From positions 1 through 59,698 of the forward strand of contig JAZBPJ010000006.1 in the NCBI GenBank assembly GCA_036351575.1: DNA of 59,698 bases, in the 5' to 3' direction. The notes under the pieces are model-generated. The model was not told the DNA's origin. It saw nothing but the letters and a program-made list of their open reading frames with translations, and did no database searches. Below are positions 45,708 to 54,808 of this stretch, one piece after another (position 1 is the first letter of the stretch; every line of letters starts with the position of its first letter). Origin of the DNA: JABDPF01 sp036351575. GTDB lineage: Bacteria > Pseudomonadota > Gammaproteobacteria > Xanthomonadales > SZUA-36. Position numbers and translations under genes: made by a program.

Positions 45708-45730
45708 GCGGGCTCCGGAACGGGGCCCGC
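45708..45730. terminator. Weak hairpin between convergent asnA and ilvH
   Basis: GCGGGCTCC (45708-45716) and GGGGCCCGC (45722-45730) form a 9-bp stem with one wobble pair and a 5-base loop; no strong T-run follows on either strand. Possibly a shared terminator. Confidence 0.4.
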
Positions 45731-45742
45731 TTCCGTTCGGAT

Positions 45743-46240
45743 TCAGCGCCCGCCGAGAACGAACTTGCCTCTGGAAACGGCCATTGCCCCGCTGCGAACC
45801 ACGGAGATCAGTGCTCCGGTCGTCCCCATGCGCTTGACGAACTCGTCGACGTACTCGCTGATACCGGTGAGCTCCAGCGTGTAGACCTCCGGGTTGTCGT
45901 CCAGGATGCGCGCGCCGAAATCGTTGACGGCCTCGAGCGCATCGTTTTGGCGGTCGCTTGCCAGCCGCACTTTCAGCAGCAGCATTTCGCGCTCGATATG
46001 GTCGTCCATCGTCATGTCCGCGATGTTGACGACGTCCACCAGCTTGAGCAGCTGCTGGTTGATCTGCTCGATGACCGTGTCGGAACCGCGGGTCACCAGG
46101 GTCAGGCGGGAGATTTCCGGGTTTTGCGTGGGCGCCACGTTCAGCGATTCGATGTTGTAGCCGCGCGTCGAGAAAAGGGCTGAAACACGCGCCAGCGCAC
46201 CGGATTCGTTCGATACAAGCAGTGAAATGATGTGTCTCAT
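45743..46240 (-). CDS. ilvH: Acetolactate synthase small (regulatory) subunit
   Basis: 165 aa. N-terminal ACT domain IISLLVSNESGALARVSALFSTRGYNIESLNVAPT is the valine-binding motif; the C-terminal ALS_ss domain ends YVDEFVKRMG...GAMAVSRGK. It regulates the large subunit and confers valine feedback. Unusually it is transcribed away from ilvB rather than following it. Confidence 0.95.
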   Translation of the reverse strand: MRHIISLLVSNESGALARVSALFSTRGYNIESLNVAPTQNPEISRLTLVTRGSDTVIEQINQQLLKLVDVVNIADMTMDDHIEREMLLLKVRLASDRQNDALEAVNDFGARILDDNPEVYTLELTGISEYVDEFVKRMGTTGALISVVRSGAMAVSRGKFVLGGR

Positions 46241-46334
46241 GAGGGGGCCAATGTTGGCCCAGATGGGGCTCTATTGCAATGATCAATCAATTCACCGACA
46301 CTTCGGCATTCAAGCTTCATTAGCGGATTCGAAT

Positions 46335-48164
46335 ATGGATATGGCAACGCATCCCCTCAAAGGCGCCATGATGTCCGGCGCAGACATGGTGGTCCAGGTT
46401 CTCGCGGACCAGGGTGTCGACGTGATTTTCGGTTACAGCGGCGGCGCCATTCTGCCGACCTACGACGCGGTATTCCGCTACAACGCAGAGAACGCCGACG
46501 ATGACGGTGTGGAGCCGATGCCCCTGATCGTTCCCGCCAACGAACAGGGCGCCGGTTTCATGGCGGCCGGCTACGCCCGGGCCAGCGGAAAGGTCGGGGT
46601 GGTCATGGTCACGTCCGGTCCCGGCGCCACCAACACGGTAACGCCGGTGCGTGACGCGATGGCCGATTCAACCCCGCTGGTCGTGATCTGCGGCCAGGTG
46701 CCCACCAGCGCGATCGGCACCGACGCCTTCCAGGAGGCCCCGGTCAACAGCTGCCTGGGGTCCGTGGCCAAGCATACGTTTCTCATCACCGATCCGAAAA
46801 AACTCGAACTCACGGTGCGCACGGCTTTTGAGATCGCCCGCAGCGGCCGGCCCGGCCCGGTGGTCATTGACCTGCCGAAAGACGTACAGAACTGGGTGGG
46901 TGAATTCGTCGGTCGCGGTTACCTCGCGGTGCCGGGCTACCGTCAGCGTCTGCACGCTGCGCAGGATAATCATCTCGACGAAGAGGAGCTGCGTTCGTTT
47001 TTCGAGATGCTGCTGGCGTCCAGCCGTCCGCTGATCTACGCCGGCGGCGGCGTGATCAACGGCGACGCGACCGAAGAACTGCGCCGCTTCGCCCACCGCT
47101 ACGGCATCCCCGTGACGACCACCCTGATGGGTATCGGCGCGGTCGACACCCGCGACCCGCTGTCCCTGCACATGCTGGGCATGCACGGCCTGGCGAGTGC
47201 GAATTACGCGGTGGACGACTGCGATTTCCTGATCACGCTGGGTGCGCGTTTCGACGACCGCGTGGCCGGCGTGCCGGACCGGTTCGCTCCCAATGCCCGC
47301 TGCATCGCGCAGTTCGATATCGATCCCTCGGAGGTCGGCAAGGTCAAGCCGGTGGACTGGTCGCACATTGGCATTCTCAAGCAGGACCTGCAAGCCCTGC
47401 TGGATTTCGGAGATCAGCACGCTATCGAGACCGATTTTTCGCAGTGGCACGCCGAGATCGCCGAGCTGAAGGAAAAATATGCGCTCAATTACGACCGCGA
47501 GAGCAGCCTGATCCAGCCCTATGCCGTGATCGAGGCGATTAACGCGATTACCGAGGGTGACGCCATCATTTCGACCGGCGTCGGCCAGCACCAGATGTGG
47601 GCCGCCCAGTACTTCGACTACAAGCACGCCCGCCTGTGGCTGACTTCCGGCAGCATGGGAACGATGGGTTACGGCTTGCCGGCCGCGATCGGCGCCCAGT
47701 TCGCCGCGCGCGACCACCTGGTGATCGACGTGGACGGCGACGCCAGTATCCGCATGAACCTGGGTGAACTGGAAACCGCGACGACGTACAACCTGCCGGT
47801 CAAGGTGCTGGTGCTGAACAATTCCGGCGACGGCATGGTGCGCCAGTGGCAGAAGCTGTTCTACGACGGCCGTCACATGGCCAGCGACAAGTCGCTGCGC
47901 AGCAAGGACTTCGTCAAGACGGCGGAAGCGGACGGGTTTGAGTTCGCGAAGCGCCTGTCCGACCCGGCCGAGATCGAATCGACCGTGCGCGAATGGCTGG
48001 AATTTCCCGGCCCGGCCTTTCTCGAGGTGATCATCGACCGCGACGCGGGTGTCTACCCCATGGTGCCGCCCGGCATGACCTACGACCAGATGATCACGGG
48101 CGACTGGATACCGAGCCGGGTGAAAAACACCGAGGAAGAGGTCGACAGCTCGTCGATGTTCTGA
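46335..48164 (+). CDS. ilvB: Acetolactate synthase large (catalytic) subunit
   Basis: 609 aa from ATG 46335. ThDP enzyme: GYSGGAILPTYDAVF, catalytic Glu in PANEQGAGFMAAGYARAS, FDDRVAG, and the ThDP motif GDASIRMNLGELETATTYNLPVKVLVLNN. The usual RHEQGA is ANEQGA here. Makes acetolactate/acetohydroxybutyrate for branched-chain amino acids. Earlier in-frame starts are not RBS-supported. The 94-bp gap to the divergent ilvH holds the promoters. Confidence 0.93.
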   Translation: MDMATHPLKGAMMSGADMVVQVLADQGVDVIFGYSGGAILPTYDAVFRYNAENADDDGVEPMPLIVPANEQGAGFMAAGYARASGKVGVVMVTSGPGATNTVTPVRDAMADSTPLVVICGQVPTSAIGTDAFQEAPVNSCLGSVAKHTFLITDPKKLELTVRTAFEIARSGRPGPVVIDLPKDVQNWVGEFVGRGYLAVPGYRQRLHAAQDNHLDEEELRSFFEMLLASSRPLIYAGGGVINGDATEELRRFAHRYGIPVTTTLMGIGAVDTRDPLSLHMLGMHGLASANYAVDDCDFLITLGARFDDRVAGVPDRFAPNARCIAQFDIDPSEVGKVKPVDWSHIGILKQDLQALLDFGDQHAIETDFSQWHAEIAELKEKYALNYDRESSLIQPYAVIEAINAITEGDAIISTGVGQHQMWAAQYFDYKHARLWLTSGSMGTMGYGLPAAIGAQFAARDHLVIDVDGDASIRMNLGELETATTYNLPVKVLVLNNSGDGMVRQWQKLFYDGRHMASDKSLRSKDFVKTAEADGFEFAKRLSDPAEIESTVREWLEFPGPAFLEVIIDRDAGVYPMVPPGMTYDQMITGDWIPSRVKNTEEEVDSSSMF

Positions 48165-48181
48165 GCGGGATCGCCGGAATA

Positions 48182-48214
48182 ATGCTGCCGGGCGCCGTCG
48201 CAGCCCGGCAGCAT
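48182..48214. terminator. Hairpin between convergent ilvB and SDR gene
   Basis: ATGCTGCCGGG (48182-48192) pairs perfectly with CCCGGCAGCAT (48204-48214), 11-bp stem, 11-base loop. It lies 18 bp after ilvB and 23 bp from the opposing stop. No T-run, so it may act by RNA stability. Confidence 0.45.
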
Positions 48215-48236
48215 GGCTCTGTAATTCGAACCGGGC

Positions 48237-49202
48237 CTATTCTTCAGCTTTCGGAGCGGCCAGTGCTTCGTCCAGCATTTTCACCAGCTCGTCGCGGCTG
48301 TAGCTGTAGGGACCCCAGCGGTTGAGCTGCACCAGTTCGTTCACCTTGGTCCGGATGGTCATGTTCTGTTCGTCTTCGTTGGGCACGACCATGTAACGCC
48401 GCAGCGGCTCATCGTCAAACAGGGCATGCATGAAAGCATCCGTGACTTCGTCCGGTTCCTTGTAAGACAGTTCCCGTTCCGCGGTGGCTTCATACGCCTG
48501 CTTCATTTCGTCGGTAACCTCGCTGCCGGTCGCTTCGACCTTTTCGAGGCGGCGGGAAACGCTGCTGCGGCGGATGTTCGACTTGTAGTTGCCCGGCTCG
48601 ACGACGCTCACGGCGACACCCAGGGGCTTCATTTCCTCGGCGAATGAATCCGTGAAGGCCTCGATCCAGTGCTTGCTGCCCGCGTAGGCGCTGAAGCCCG
48701 GAAACGCGGCCAGGGTGCCGGCTATCGACCCCGTGGTCACGATGCGGCCCTTGGATTCCACGACCATCGGGGCAAAGGCTTTTGTCGTGCGGTAGACGCC
48801 TTCCACGTTGACCGCGTAGACGAAGCTCTGGTCTCCAATCGGCGTCTCGATGACTGTTCCGCCACCGCCGACGCCGGCATTGTTCACCAGGGCATAGAGC
48901 CCGGTGCCTTTCTCGGCGATCAGCGCGACGGCGGCGTCGACCTGGTCCTGTTTCGTGACATCCAGGCGGACCGCCGTGATGTTTTCGATGGCGTCGAGTT
49001 CCGCGAGGTCCTTGTCCTTGCGAGCGCCGGCGTAGACGTGGTGCCCTGCTTCGGCCAGCGACTCGGCCAGGTTCCTGCCGATTCCTGTGCTGGCGCCAGT
49101 GACCAGGATGGATTTTTGTTCCGCGGCGAAGGACGTTCCGGGCGAAGCGAAACCGATTGAACAGACCAACAGGACTAATGAGAACCGAATGCTGAATGTC
49201 AT
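48237..49202 (-). CDS. Short-chain dehydrogenase/reductase with N-terminal signal peptide
   Basis: 321 aa. MTFSIRFSLVLLVCSIGFAS followed by PGTSFAAEQ reads as a Sec signal peptide ahead of an otherwise complete classical SDR: TGASTGIG (35-42), NNAG (107-110), Ser159, Tyr173 and Lys177 (YAGSK). SDRs need NAD(P)H and are normally cytosolic, so an exported form would be odd; the segment may act as a membrane anchor instead. Substrate unknown. Confidence 0.85.
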   Translation of the reverse strand: MTFSIRFSLVLLVCSIGFASPGTSFAAEQKSILVTGASTGIGRNLAESLAEAGHHVYAGARKDKDLAELDAIENITAVRLDVTKQDQVDAAVALIAEKGTGLYALVNNAGVGGGGTVIETPIGDQSFVYAVNVEGVYRTTKAFAPMVVESKGRIVTTGSIAGTLAAFPGFSAYAGSKHWIEAFTDSFAEEMKPLGVAVSVVEPGNYKSNIRRSSVSRRLEKVEATGSEVTDEMKQAYEATAERELSYKEPDEVTDAFMHALFDDEPLRRYMVVPNEDEQNMTIRTKVNELVQLNRWGPYSYSRDELVKMLDEALAAPKAEE

Positions 49203-49305
49203 TGATTGTTACTCTCTGGCGAATTCAAGGATCGCCAACATTACCCCATTCGGTTCTCGGGGGCGAATATTTTTGCATCGACACGCTGTCGATCCGGGTC
49301 AGGAT

Positions 49306-50370
49306 TCAGTCGGAATCTTCCGCTTCTTTGCGGCGTTCCTCGGCGGCCTTGAGCTGGCTCAACAGCACCTCCTTGCGCGCTTCCAACCTGGCGGAGGCTT
49401 TTTGGATCGCCTCCTGATCGGTCGCGTCGTCGTCGCTGACCAGGGCCTCCAGCTCCTTTTCAACCGCTTCGATGGCCTTGCGAACCTGTTCGACGGACGC
49501 GGCGACCTCGGCCTTGTCAAAGGCCACTTCCTCAGGGGAAACGGTCGAGGTTTCAGTGTCTTGCGCCAGGGGCGGGATGAACATCCGGTCTTCACCGATG
49601 GGCCGGGTATTCATGAAAGTAGGCGAGACGATCTCGATTCCGGCGCCGTGCAGTGCATCCAGCATTTCTTCGCGCAATCTGGTGCGCGCCGAGATCAGGC
49701 TCTTGACGTCCTCCAGGAGCCCCGCGATACGGTAGGTAACGGCGAAATCACCGAGTTCCCGCACGTGAATGAACGAGTCGGACAGTCCCGTGTTGCCGGC
49801 GGCCTGGCGCAGCAGCCTGGAGACCCGGGTGCGCGGAATGTCGTAGCCCAGCGAGACTTCCGCGGACACGATGGTTCCGCTCGGCCTGACGACCTTCATC
49901 GGGTTGGTGACCATGTACAGGTTCGGCACCGTCACCAGGTCCCGGTCCTCGGTCTGGACTTCGGTGTGCAGCAGGCTCATTTCGGTCACCCGGCCCGTGA
50001 TGTCGGCGATCGTGAGAAAGTCGCCCGGGCGGATACTCTTGATCGCCTTCAGCATGATCCCGGCCATGATGTTGCCGATAAAGGTCGTGGACGACAGCGC
50101 GATGGCGGCACTGAGGAGAATGCCGATCAGGGTGAGCAGCTGTCCCTGGACCGTGTCGCTCAGGGGCAGCGCCAGGATCAATGCCAGGACGGCGCAGAAC
50201 GTCAGCGCCAGCATGATCAGCTGGAAACGGAACTGCATATCCGGCTTTTCTCGCCAGCGGCGCTTGAGCAGACGGTCCGTTACCGCCAGGACCACGATGA
50301 TGACGGTGAGCACGACCAGTACCGGTAAAAACGGCACCAGGTACTCCTGCAACCAGTCAAGCCACTCCAT
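49306..50370 (-). CDS. MscS-family mechanosensitive channel with C-terminal coiled coil
   Basis: 354 aa. Three N-terminal membrane segments, then the MscS pore/beta domain: GILLSAAIALSSTTFIGNIMAGIMLKAIKSIRPGDFLTIADITGRV, LVTVPNLYMVTNPMKVVR. After the domain comes an acidic coiled-coil tail of about 70 residues (EEVAFDKAEVAASVEQVRKA onward). Probably an osmotic safety valve or ion channel in the inner membrane. Confidence 0.88.
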   Translation of the reverse strand: MEWLDWLQEYLVPFLPVLVVLTVIIVVLAVTDRLLKRRWREKPDMQFRFQLIMLALTFCAVLALILALPLSDTVQGQLLTLIGILLSAAIALSSTTFIGNIMAGIMLKAIKSIRPGDFLTIADITGRVTEMSLLHTEVQTEDRDLVTVPNLYMVTNPMKVVRPSGTIVSAEVSLGYDIPRTRVSRLLRQAAGNTGLSDSFIHVRELGDFAVTYRIAGLLEDVKSLISARTRLREEMLDALHGAGIEIVSPTFMNTRPIGEDRMFIPPLAQDTETSTVSPEEVAFDKAEVAASVEQVRKAIEAVEKELEALVSDDDATDQEAIQKASARLEARKEVLLSQLKAAEERRKEAEDSD

Positions 50371-50422
50371 CAGATTCGCCTCCCGCTTTTTTCAATCTTT
50401 CGAGATCACCCGCCTGTTGCGG

Positions 50423-51232
50423 TCAGGGTTTCTTGTTCGCCATGCTCTCGGCATAGCGGAACAGCAGGCCGGGAAAGAAGCGCTTGATCCACAGTGCATG
50501 CATTTCCAGGCCTTTGCCCACCGGTATCTCGGGCTTGCCTTTGCCAAGGCCTTTGAGGACGACGGCGGCGCAGCGGTCCGCATCCATCCCGTTCGCGATA
50601 GCCTTGTCCATGTAGCCCATCTCGGCGCCGTCACCCAGCAGTGCGTGCTTCGATATGTTGGTGCGGATGTAGCCCGGCACGATGGTATGCACCGTGATGC
50701 CGTGCTGGGCCACTTCGCCCCGCAGGGCGTCAAAGAACCCCATCATCGCGTGTTTCGCGGCGCAGTAGCCGGTACGGTAGGGCACGCCGACCTTGCCGGC
50801 CACGGAAGCCGTCACCGCGATCTGTCCGCCGCGCTGTTCCACCATGGCTGGCAGCACGGCGCGCGTCAGCGCAATCTGCCCGAGCACATCGACATCGAAC
50901 AGCCGCCGGTAGACGTCCATCCCGGTGTCGACGCAGAGCGAACGCTGCCCGATGCCGGCGTTGTTGATCAATACGTCGATGCGGCCGAATCGCTCCCTGA
51001 CCGCGGCAGCGGCCGCGGGCAGCTGTTCTTCGTCCGTGACGTCAAGCGGCAGCACCAGGTGGGATTGCTCTGACGGGTTGGCTTCGATGCAGGCCTCCCG
51101 GACCCGTTCGAGTTCGGCCTCCCGGCGGGCGGACAGCACGAGTCTCGCGCCGGCGGCGGCGAAAGCCCTGGCCAGCGCTTCGCCGATCCCGGACGAGGCG
51201 CCCGTGATCCACGTGATTTTTCCCTCGTACAT
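50423..51232 (-). CDS. Short-chain dehydrogenase/reductase
   Basis: 269 aa classical SDR. TGASSGIGEALARAF cofactor motif, NNAGIG, VTASVAGKVGVPYRTGYCAAKHAM with active-site Ser, Tyr and Lys. No signal peptide. The C-terminus KRFFPGLLFRYAESMANKKP is typical of the DltE/lipid-associated SDR group. Substrate unknown. Confidence 0.88.
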   Translation of the reverse strand: MYEGKITWITGASSGIGEALARAFAAAGARLVLSARREAELERVREACIEANPSEQSHLVLPLDVTDEEQLPAAAAAVRERFGRIDVLINNAGIGQRSLCVDTGMDVYRRLFDVDVLGQIALTRAVLPAMVEQRGGQIAVTASVAGKVGVPYRTGYCAAKHAMMGFFDALRGEVAQHGITVHTIVPGYIRTNISKHALLGDGAEMGYMDKAIANGMDADRCAAVVLKGLGKGKPEIPVGKGLEMHALWIKRFFPGLLFRYAESMANKKP

Positions 51233-51349
51233 GTGCGCTCTCCATTGCCTTCAATAGAACCAATAGGTTACCGGAAAGCGGCCAGTCCGTGTTCATCCGC
51301 TCGGGTCGTGTGCTATCTTTTTCCTGACCAAAACGGGCGGAGCCTGCCG

Positions 51350-51838
51350 ATGACCCTTTCATTGCCTGACCTGTGCGACGAATACCCGGACGAACTGTCC
51401 GTGGCCCAGCCGCTGTTCACGGATTTCGGCGGGCGCAGCAAGTTTCATGGAGAAATCGTGACGGTCAGCTGTTTCGAAGACAACTCGCTGGTGAAGGACC
51501 TGGTCGGCAATGAAGGTGCGGGCCGCGTGATCGTCGTCGATGGCGGCGCTTCGATGCGGCGCGCCCTGTTGGGGGACCTGCTGGCCGCGCAGGCCGCGGC
51601 GAATGGCTGGCAAGGCCTGCTGATCAACGGCTGCGTGCGGGACGTCGAGATCCTGGAAACCATCGACCTGGGCATCAAGGCCCTTGGCGCGCACCCGGTC
51701 AAAACCGAAAAACGCGGCGTGGGCCGGGTGAACGTTCCGGTGCAATTCGCCGGAATGAAGATTCACCCGGGTGATTTTCTGTACGCCGACGCCAACGGCG
51801 TCGCGATTGCAGGCCGCGACCTCGAAGCCGCGTTCTGA
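51350..51838 (+). CDS. rraA: Ribonuclease E activity regulator RraA
   Basis: 162 aa (E. coli 161). LCDEYPDELSVAQPLFTDFGG, VVDGGASMRRALLGDLLAAQAAANGWQGLLINGCVRDVEIL and GVGRVNVPVQFAG follow RraA. It binds RNase E and inhibits degradosome cleavage; the fold is shared with hydroxymethylglutarate-type aldolases. Start at 51350; the longer frame to 51233 lies in an untranslated-looking stretch. Confidence 0.93.
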   Translation: MTLSLPDLCDEYPDELSVAQPLFTDFGGRSKFHGEIVTVSCFEDNSLVKDLVGNEGAGRVIVVDGGASMRRALLGDLLAAQAAANGWQGLLINGCVRDVEILETIDLGIKALGAHPVKTEKRGVGRVNVPVQFAGMKIHPGDFLYADANGVAIAGRDLEAAF

Positions 51839-51850
51839 GGCCGGGACGAC

Positions 51851-53029
51851 ATGCAGGACACAACCGAAGGCGTTACATCCAACCCCGGGGAAGACGGGCA
51901 GGTCGCGGTGGACATCCTCGATCTGGCCATCGATATCGAGCCGTATCTCCCGGACCCCCTGGTTCCGGCCTGGTCTTTCCTGCAGGACTACCCGCTGGTG
52001 CTGGTGGTGCTGATGTTCGTGCTTGGCTACGGTGTCGGAAAATCGATCCAGTGGCTGCTGCGCTCCCTGCTGTCGCAGGCGGCCAAGCGCACTTCCAATA
52101 CGCTGGACGACCGGCTGGTTCACTTCCTGACCGCGCCCGTGCTGCAAACCACGGTGATTGTTGCGCTGGTGGCCGCCGTGAAGTCCTTCGGTTTCAGCGA
52201 CAGCATGGACAGTTTCCTCGTGCGCGTGCTGTTCACCCTGCTGCTGTTTTTCTGGGGCCGCGCCTGGTTCCGGGCGTCGACCCTGGCCATCACGGTCATG
52301 TCCGAGGACAAGGGCCACTTCGCCCTGTTCCAGCCGAGAACGCGGCCTCTGTTCGAGATGAGCGTCAAGCTGTTCCTGTTCACGGTGCTGGTCTGGCTGT
52401 TCATGCTGCTGTGGAACATCGACGGCACGGCCTGGCTGGCCTCGGCCGGCGTGATCGGTATCGCCGTGGGTTTCGCGGCCCGGGACACGCTGGCCAACCT
52501 GATCTCGGGCGTATCGATCATCGCGGACGCGCCTTACAAGATCGGTGACTACGTGATTCTCGATACCGGCGAGCGTGGCGTGGTGACCGAGCTCGGCATG
52601 CGCTCGACCCGGCTGCTGACCCGTGACGACGTCGAGATCTCGATTCCGAACGCGGTGATGGGCAACGCCAAGATCACCAACGAGAGCGGCGGGCCGTCGG
52701 TGGAACACCGCATCCGTATTCCCGTTGGGGTGGCCTACGGCAGCGATCCCGAGCAGATCACGGAGCTTCTCGAAACGGTCGCAAAAGAAGACGACATGAT
52801 CCTCGCCCTGCCGGCGCCTCGCGCCCGCATGCGGCGCTTCGGCGAAAGTTCAATCGATTTCGAACTGCTGGGCTGGATCAAGTACCCGGAGCAGCGCGGC
52901 CTGGCGACGCACCGGCTGCTCATCGCGATCGAAAAACGGTTCCGGGAAGAAAACGTGGTCATTCCTTTCCCGCAGCAGGACCTGCACATCAAGACGATGC
53001 CCGAGTCGGCCAGCCCGGAAAAAGACTAG
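51851..53029 (+). CDS. MscS-family mechanosensitive channel
   Basis: 392 aa. An N-terminal soluble stretch of about 45 residues, four membrane segments, then GVIGIAVGFAARDTLANLISGVSIIADAPYKIGDYVIL and the beta domain with MRSTRLLTRDDVEISIPNAVMGNAKITNESG. Closer to the YnaI/YbdG-type larger channels than to the gene at 49306. Its stop codon TAG shares its last base with the first base of the adjacent MITE-like element. Confidence 0.9.
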   Translation: MQDTTEGVTSNPGEDGQVAVDILDLAIDIEPYLPDPLVPAWSFLQDYPLVLVVLMFVLGYGVGKSIQWLLRSLLSQAAKRTSNTLDDRLVHFLTAPVLQTTVIVALVAAVKSFGFSDSMDSFLVRVLFTLLLFFWGRAWFRASTLAITVMSEDKGHFALFQPRTRPLFEMSVKLFLFTVLVWLFMLLWNIDGTAWLASAGVIGIAVGFAARDTLANLISGVSIIADAPYKIGDYVILDTGERGVVTELGMRSTRLLTRDDVEISIPNAVMGNAKITNESGGPSVEHRIRIPVGVAYGSDPEQITELLETVAKEDDMILALPAPRARMRRFGESSIDFELLGWIKYPEQRGLATHRLLIAIEKRFREENVVIPFPQQDLHIKTMPESASPEKD

Positions 53030-53294
53030 GGCCTGTTAACACTACCTGGGTCCGCGCTGCCGCAGATCGTTTTTTCGGCAGGCAAGGCAGAACGAGCATG
53101 GTTTAGCACCGCTACATGAGCGAGTGATAACGCCGCCAGGCGGAAAAACGGCCGCGGCCCGCAGGGTTGTGGCTGAAACAGCGCCACTCTGCGTTGCTCG
53201 TCATTCATTTGATGCTACCAAACCTCATTCCTCGCGCCTTGATTGGCGCTGTTTCGGTCACAACAGCGTGGACCCAGGTAGTGTTAACAGGCCC
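53029..53294. mobile_element. MITE-like element with 25-bp perfect terminal inverted repeats
   Basis: 266 bp. The left end starts GGGCCTGTTAACACTACCTG (53029) and the right end (53270-53294) is its exact complement over 25 bp; similarity continues about 6 bases further inward with one mismatch. A second inner inverted repeat, GAAACAGCGCCA (53175-53186) / TGGCGCTGTTTC (53244-53255), folds the right half. No transposase frame is inside. No clear target-site duplication: flanks are CTA and TTG. It lies between convergent mscS and CHAD genes. IS family not assigned. Confidence 0.85.
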
Positions 53295-53300
53295 TTGGCC

Positions 53301-54059
53301 TCAGTCGGCGCCGCGCCTGGGCGGCGGGCTGTTGCGAATGCGCTTGAGCAGGCCTTCCTGGCGCTGGTGAATCAGCGCGTTCAGTTCGGCGTGAACCGGT
53401 TCTTTTGGCAATCCTTTCAGCATCCCGAGCTGCACGACGGTGTCGTGCCAGTCGCCCAGCAGGTCCTGAAGCGGCTTGCAGTCCTCGGCCAGTTCAGCGG
53501 CGTCCTCGAGCTGCGGGTTGGCTTCGGCGACGTAACGCATCTCCTTGATCGCGATGCGGTAGCGGTGCCAGTTGCGGTCGTTTTCGTCGATGCGCGCGAG
53601 GCGAAAGCGGTGGCGGGCGACCTCGATGGCGCGTTCGAGTGCAATCTCCGCCTGTCCCGGATCGGCAGCCTGTTCCCGGGCATTTTCTAGGAACGCGTTC
53701 CAGTCCTGCAGGTGACGCATGAACGGTGCCGAGGCCAGCATTTCGCAAACGCCCTCGCGGCTTGAATCGATCCGCTCGCGGTTGATCGCGCTGAATTCCG
53801 CGAACCGTTCCCGCGTCAGCAACTGTTCCGCGGTGGCAAGAAAAACGTCCCAGTCCCGGGCCCGGCCGGTCACCGCCGTCAGCCCGCCCCAGGCCTTGCG
53901 CATCCCTTTTTCCGCATGCCCGTCCATTTGCTTGAGGATGCTGCGTATGCGCCGCGTCGCGACGCGGAAATTGTAGAGGCGGAGCGGGTCGTAGCCGGCC
54001 AGCACATCCTGCCGGGCGGCTTCCAGGTCACGGCTTATTTCGAGCAGTCGATGATGCAT
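53301..54059 (-). CDS. CHAD-domain protein
   Basis: 252 aa from ATG 54059. Helical CHAD domain with conserved basic and His residues: LYNFRVATRRIRSILKQM, GRARDWDVFLATAEQLL, HRFRLARIDENDRNWHRYRIAIKEMRYVAEA, LQDLLGDWHDTVV. CHAD domains bind polyphosphate granules. The adenylate-cyclase-like CYTH domain that often precedes CHAD is absent. Frames to 54845 overlap the mdaB gene and are rejected. Confidence 0.88.
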   Translation of the reverse strand: MHHRLLEISRDLEAARQDVLAGYDPLRLYNFRVATRRIRSILKQMDGHAEKGMRKAWGGLTAVTGRARDWDVFLATAEQLLTRERFAEFSAINRERIDSSREGVCEMLASAPFMRHLQDWNAFLENAREQAADPGQAEIALERAIEVARHRFRLARIDENDRNWHRYRIAIKEMRYVAEANPQLEDAAELAEDCKPLQDLLGDWHDTVVQLGMLKGLPKEPVHAELNALIHQRQEGLLKRIRNSPPPRRGAD

Positions 54060-54173
54060 CGGTGTATTCTCTCGAACCTGCAGCGGCTTCACAATCCCGC
54101 CTTTGGCCCGGGGGTATACTTTCTGCGTGGATCGCCGCTCTTCGAAACGGTCGCCATCCCGCCCGGAGGCAGC

Positions 54174-54761
54174 ATGAAAAACGTTCTGATCATCAATGCG
54201 CACCAGCCCTACGACAGCTCGCCCGGCGCGCTGAACGCCGCGCTCGTGGAACTGGCCCGGGAGCACCTGGAAGGAAAAGGACGCACGGTCCGGGTGAGCC
54301 GGGTGGCCGACGGATACGACATCGGCGAAGAAGCCGCCCGGCACCGGTGGGCGGACCTGGTCATCGTGCAGGGGCCGGTGAACTGGATGGGATTTCCCTG
54401 GTGCTTCAAGAAATACCAGGATGAAGTTTACGGTGCGCTGGGCGGCGGAGTGCTTTTCGACGGTGACGGGCGCAGCCGTTCGGACGGGCCGCGGCACTAT
54501 GGTTCCGGCGGCCTGGCGCAGGACAAGAGATACATGCTTTCCCTGACCTACAACGCGCCGCGCGCGGCCTTCGACGACCCGGGGCAGTATCTGCTGCAGG
54601 GCAAAGGCGTTGACGACATGTTCCTGCCGGTCCACCTTTCCTTCCGTTTCATGGCGATGCAGCCGCTGGACACCTTCGTCTGCTACGACGTGCTCAAGAA
54701 CCCCGATATCGAAAACGACTTCAAGCGCTACCGCGCCCACCTCGAGCGCGTGGTTGCCTGA
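54174..54761 (+). CDS. mdaB: NAD(P)H quinone oxidoreductase (modulator of drug activity B type)
   Basis: 195 aa flavodoxin-like fold. NVLIINAHQPYDSSPGALNAALVELA, VQGPVNWMGFPWCFKKYQDEVY, GSGGLAQDKRYMLSLTYNAP and LHFR-like PVHLSFRFMAMQPL are MdaB/WrbA-type NQO features. Two-electron reduction of quinones using FAD. GGAGG ribosome site 54165-54169. Divergent from the CHAD gene. Confidence 0.9.
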   Translation: MKNVLIINAHQPYDSSPGALNAALVELAREHLEGKGRTVRVSRVADGYDIGEEAARHRWADLVIVQGPVNWMGFPWCFKKYQDEVYGALGGGVLFDGDGRSRSDGPRHYGSGGLAQDKRYMLSLTYNAPRAAFDDPGQYLLQGKGVDDMFLPVHLSFRFMAMQPLDTFVCYDVLKNPDIENDFKRYRAHLERVVA

Positions 54762-54808
54762 GCGGCAACGGCTCGCAACGGAGCGTTTAACGCGGTATCG
54801 TTCGCGGC

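Noticed and set aside
53124..53690. 188-codon frame through the MITE-like element and antisense to CHAD
   Set aside because: No recognisable domain, starts in the element and reads antisense through a well-supported CHAD gene.
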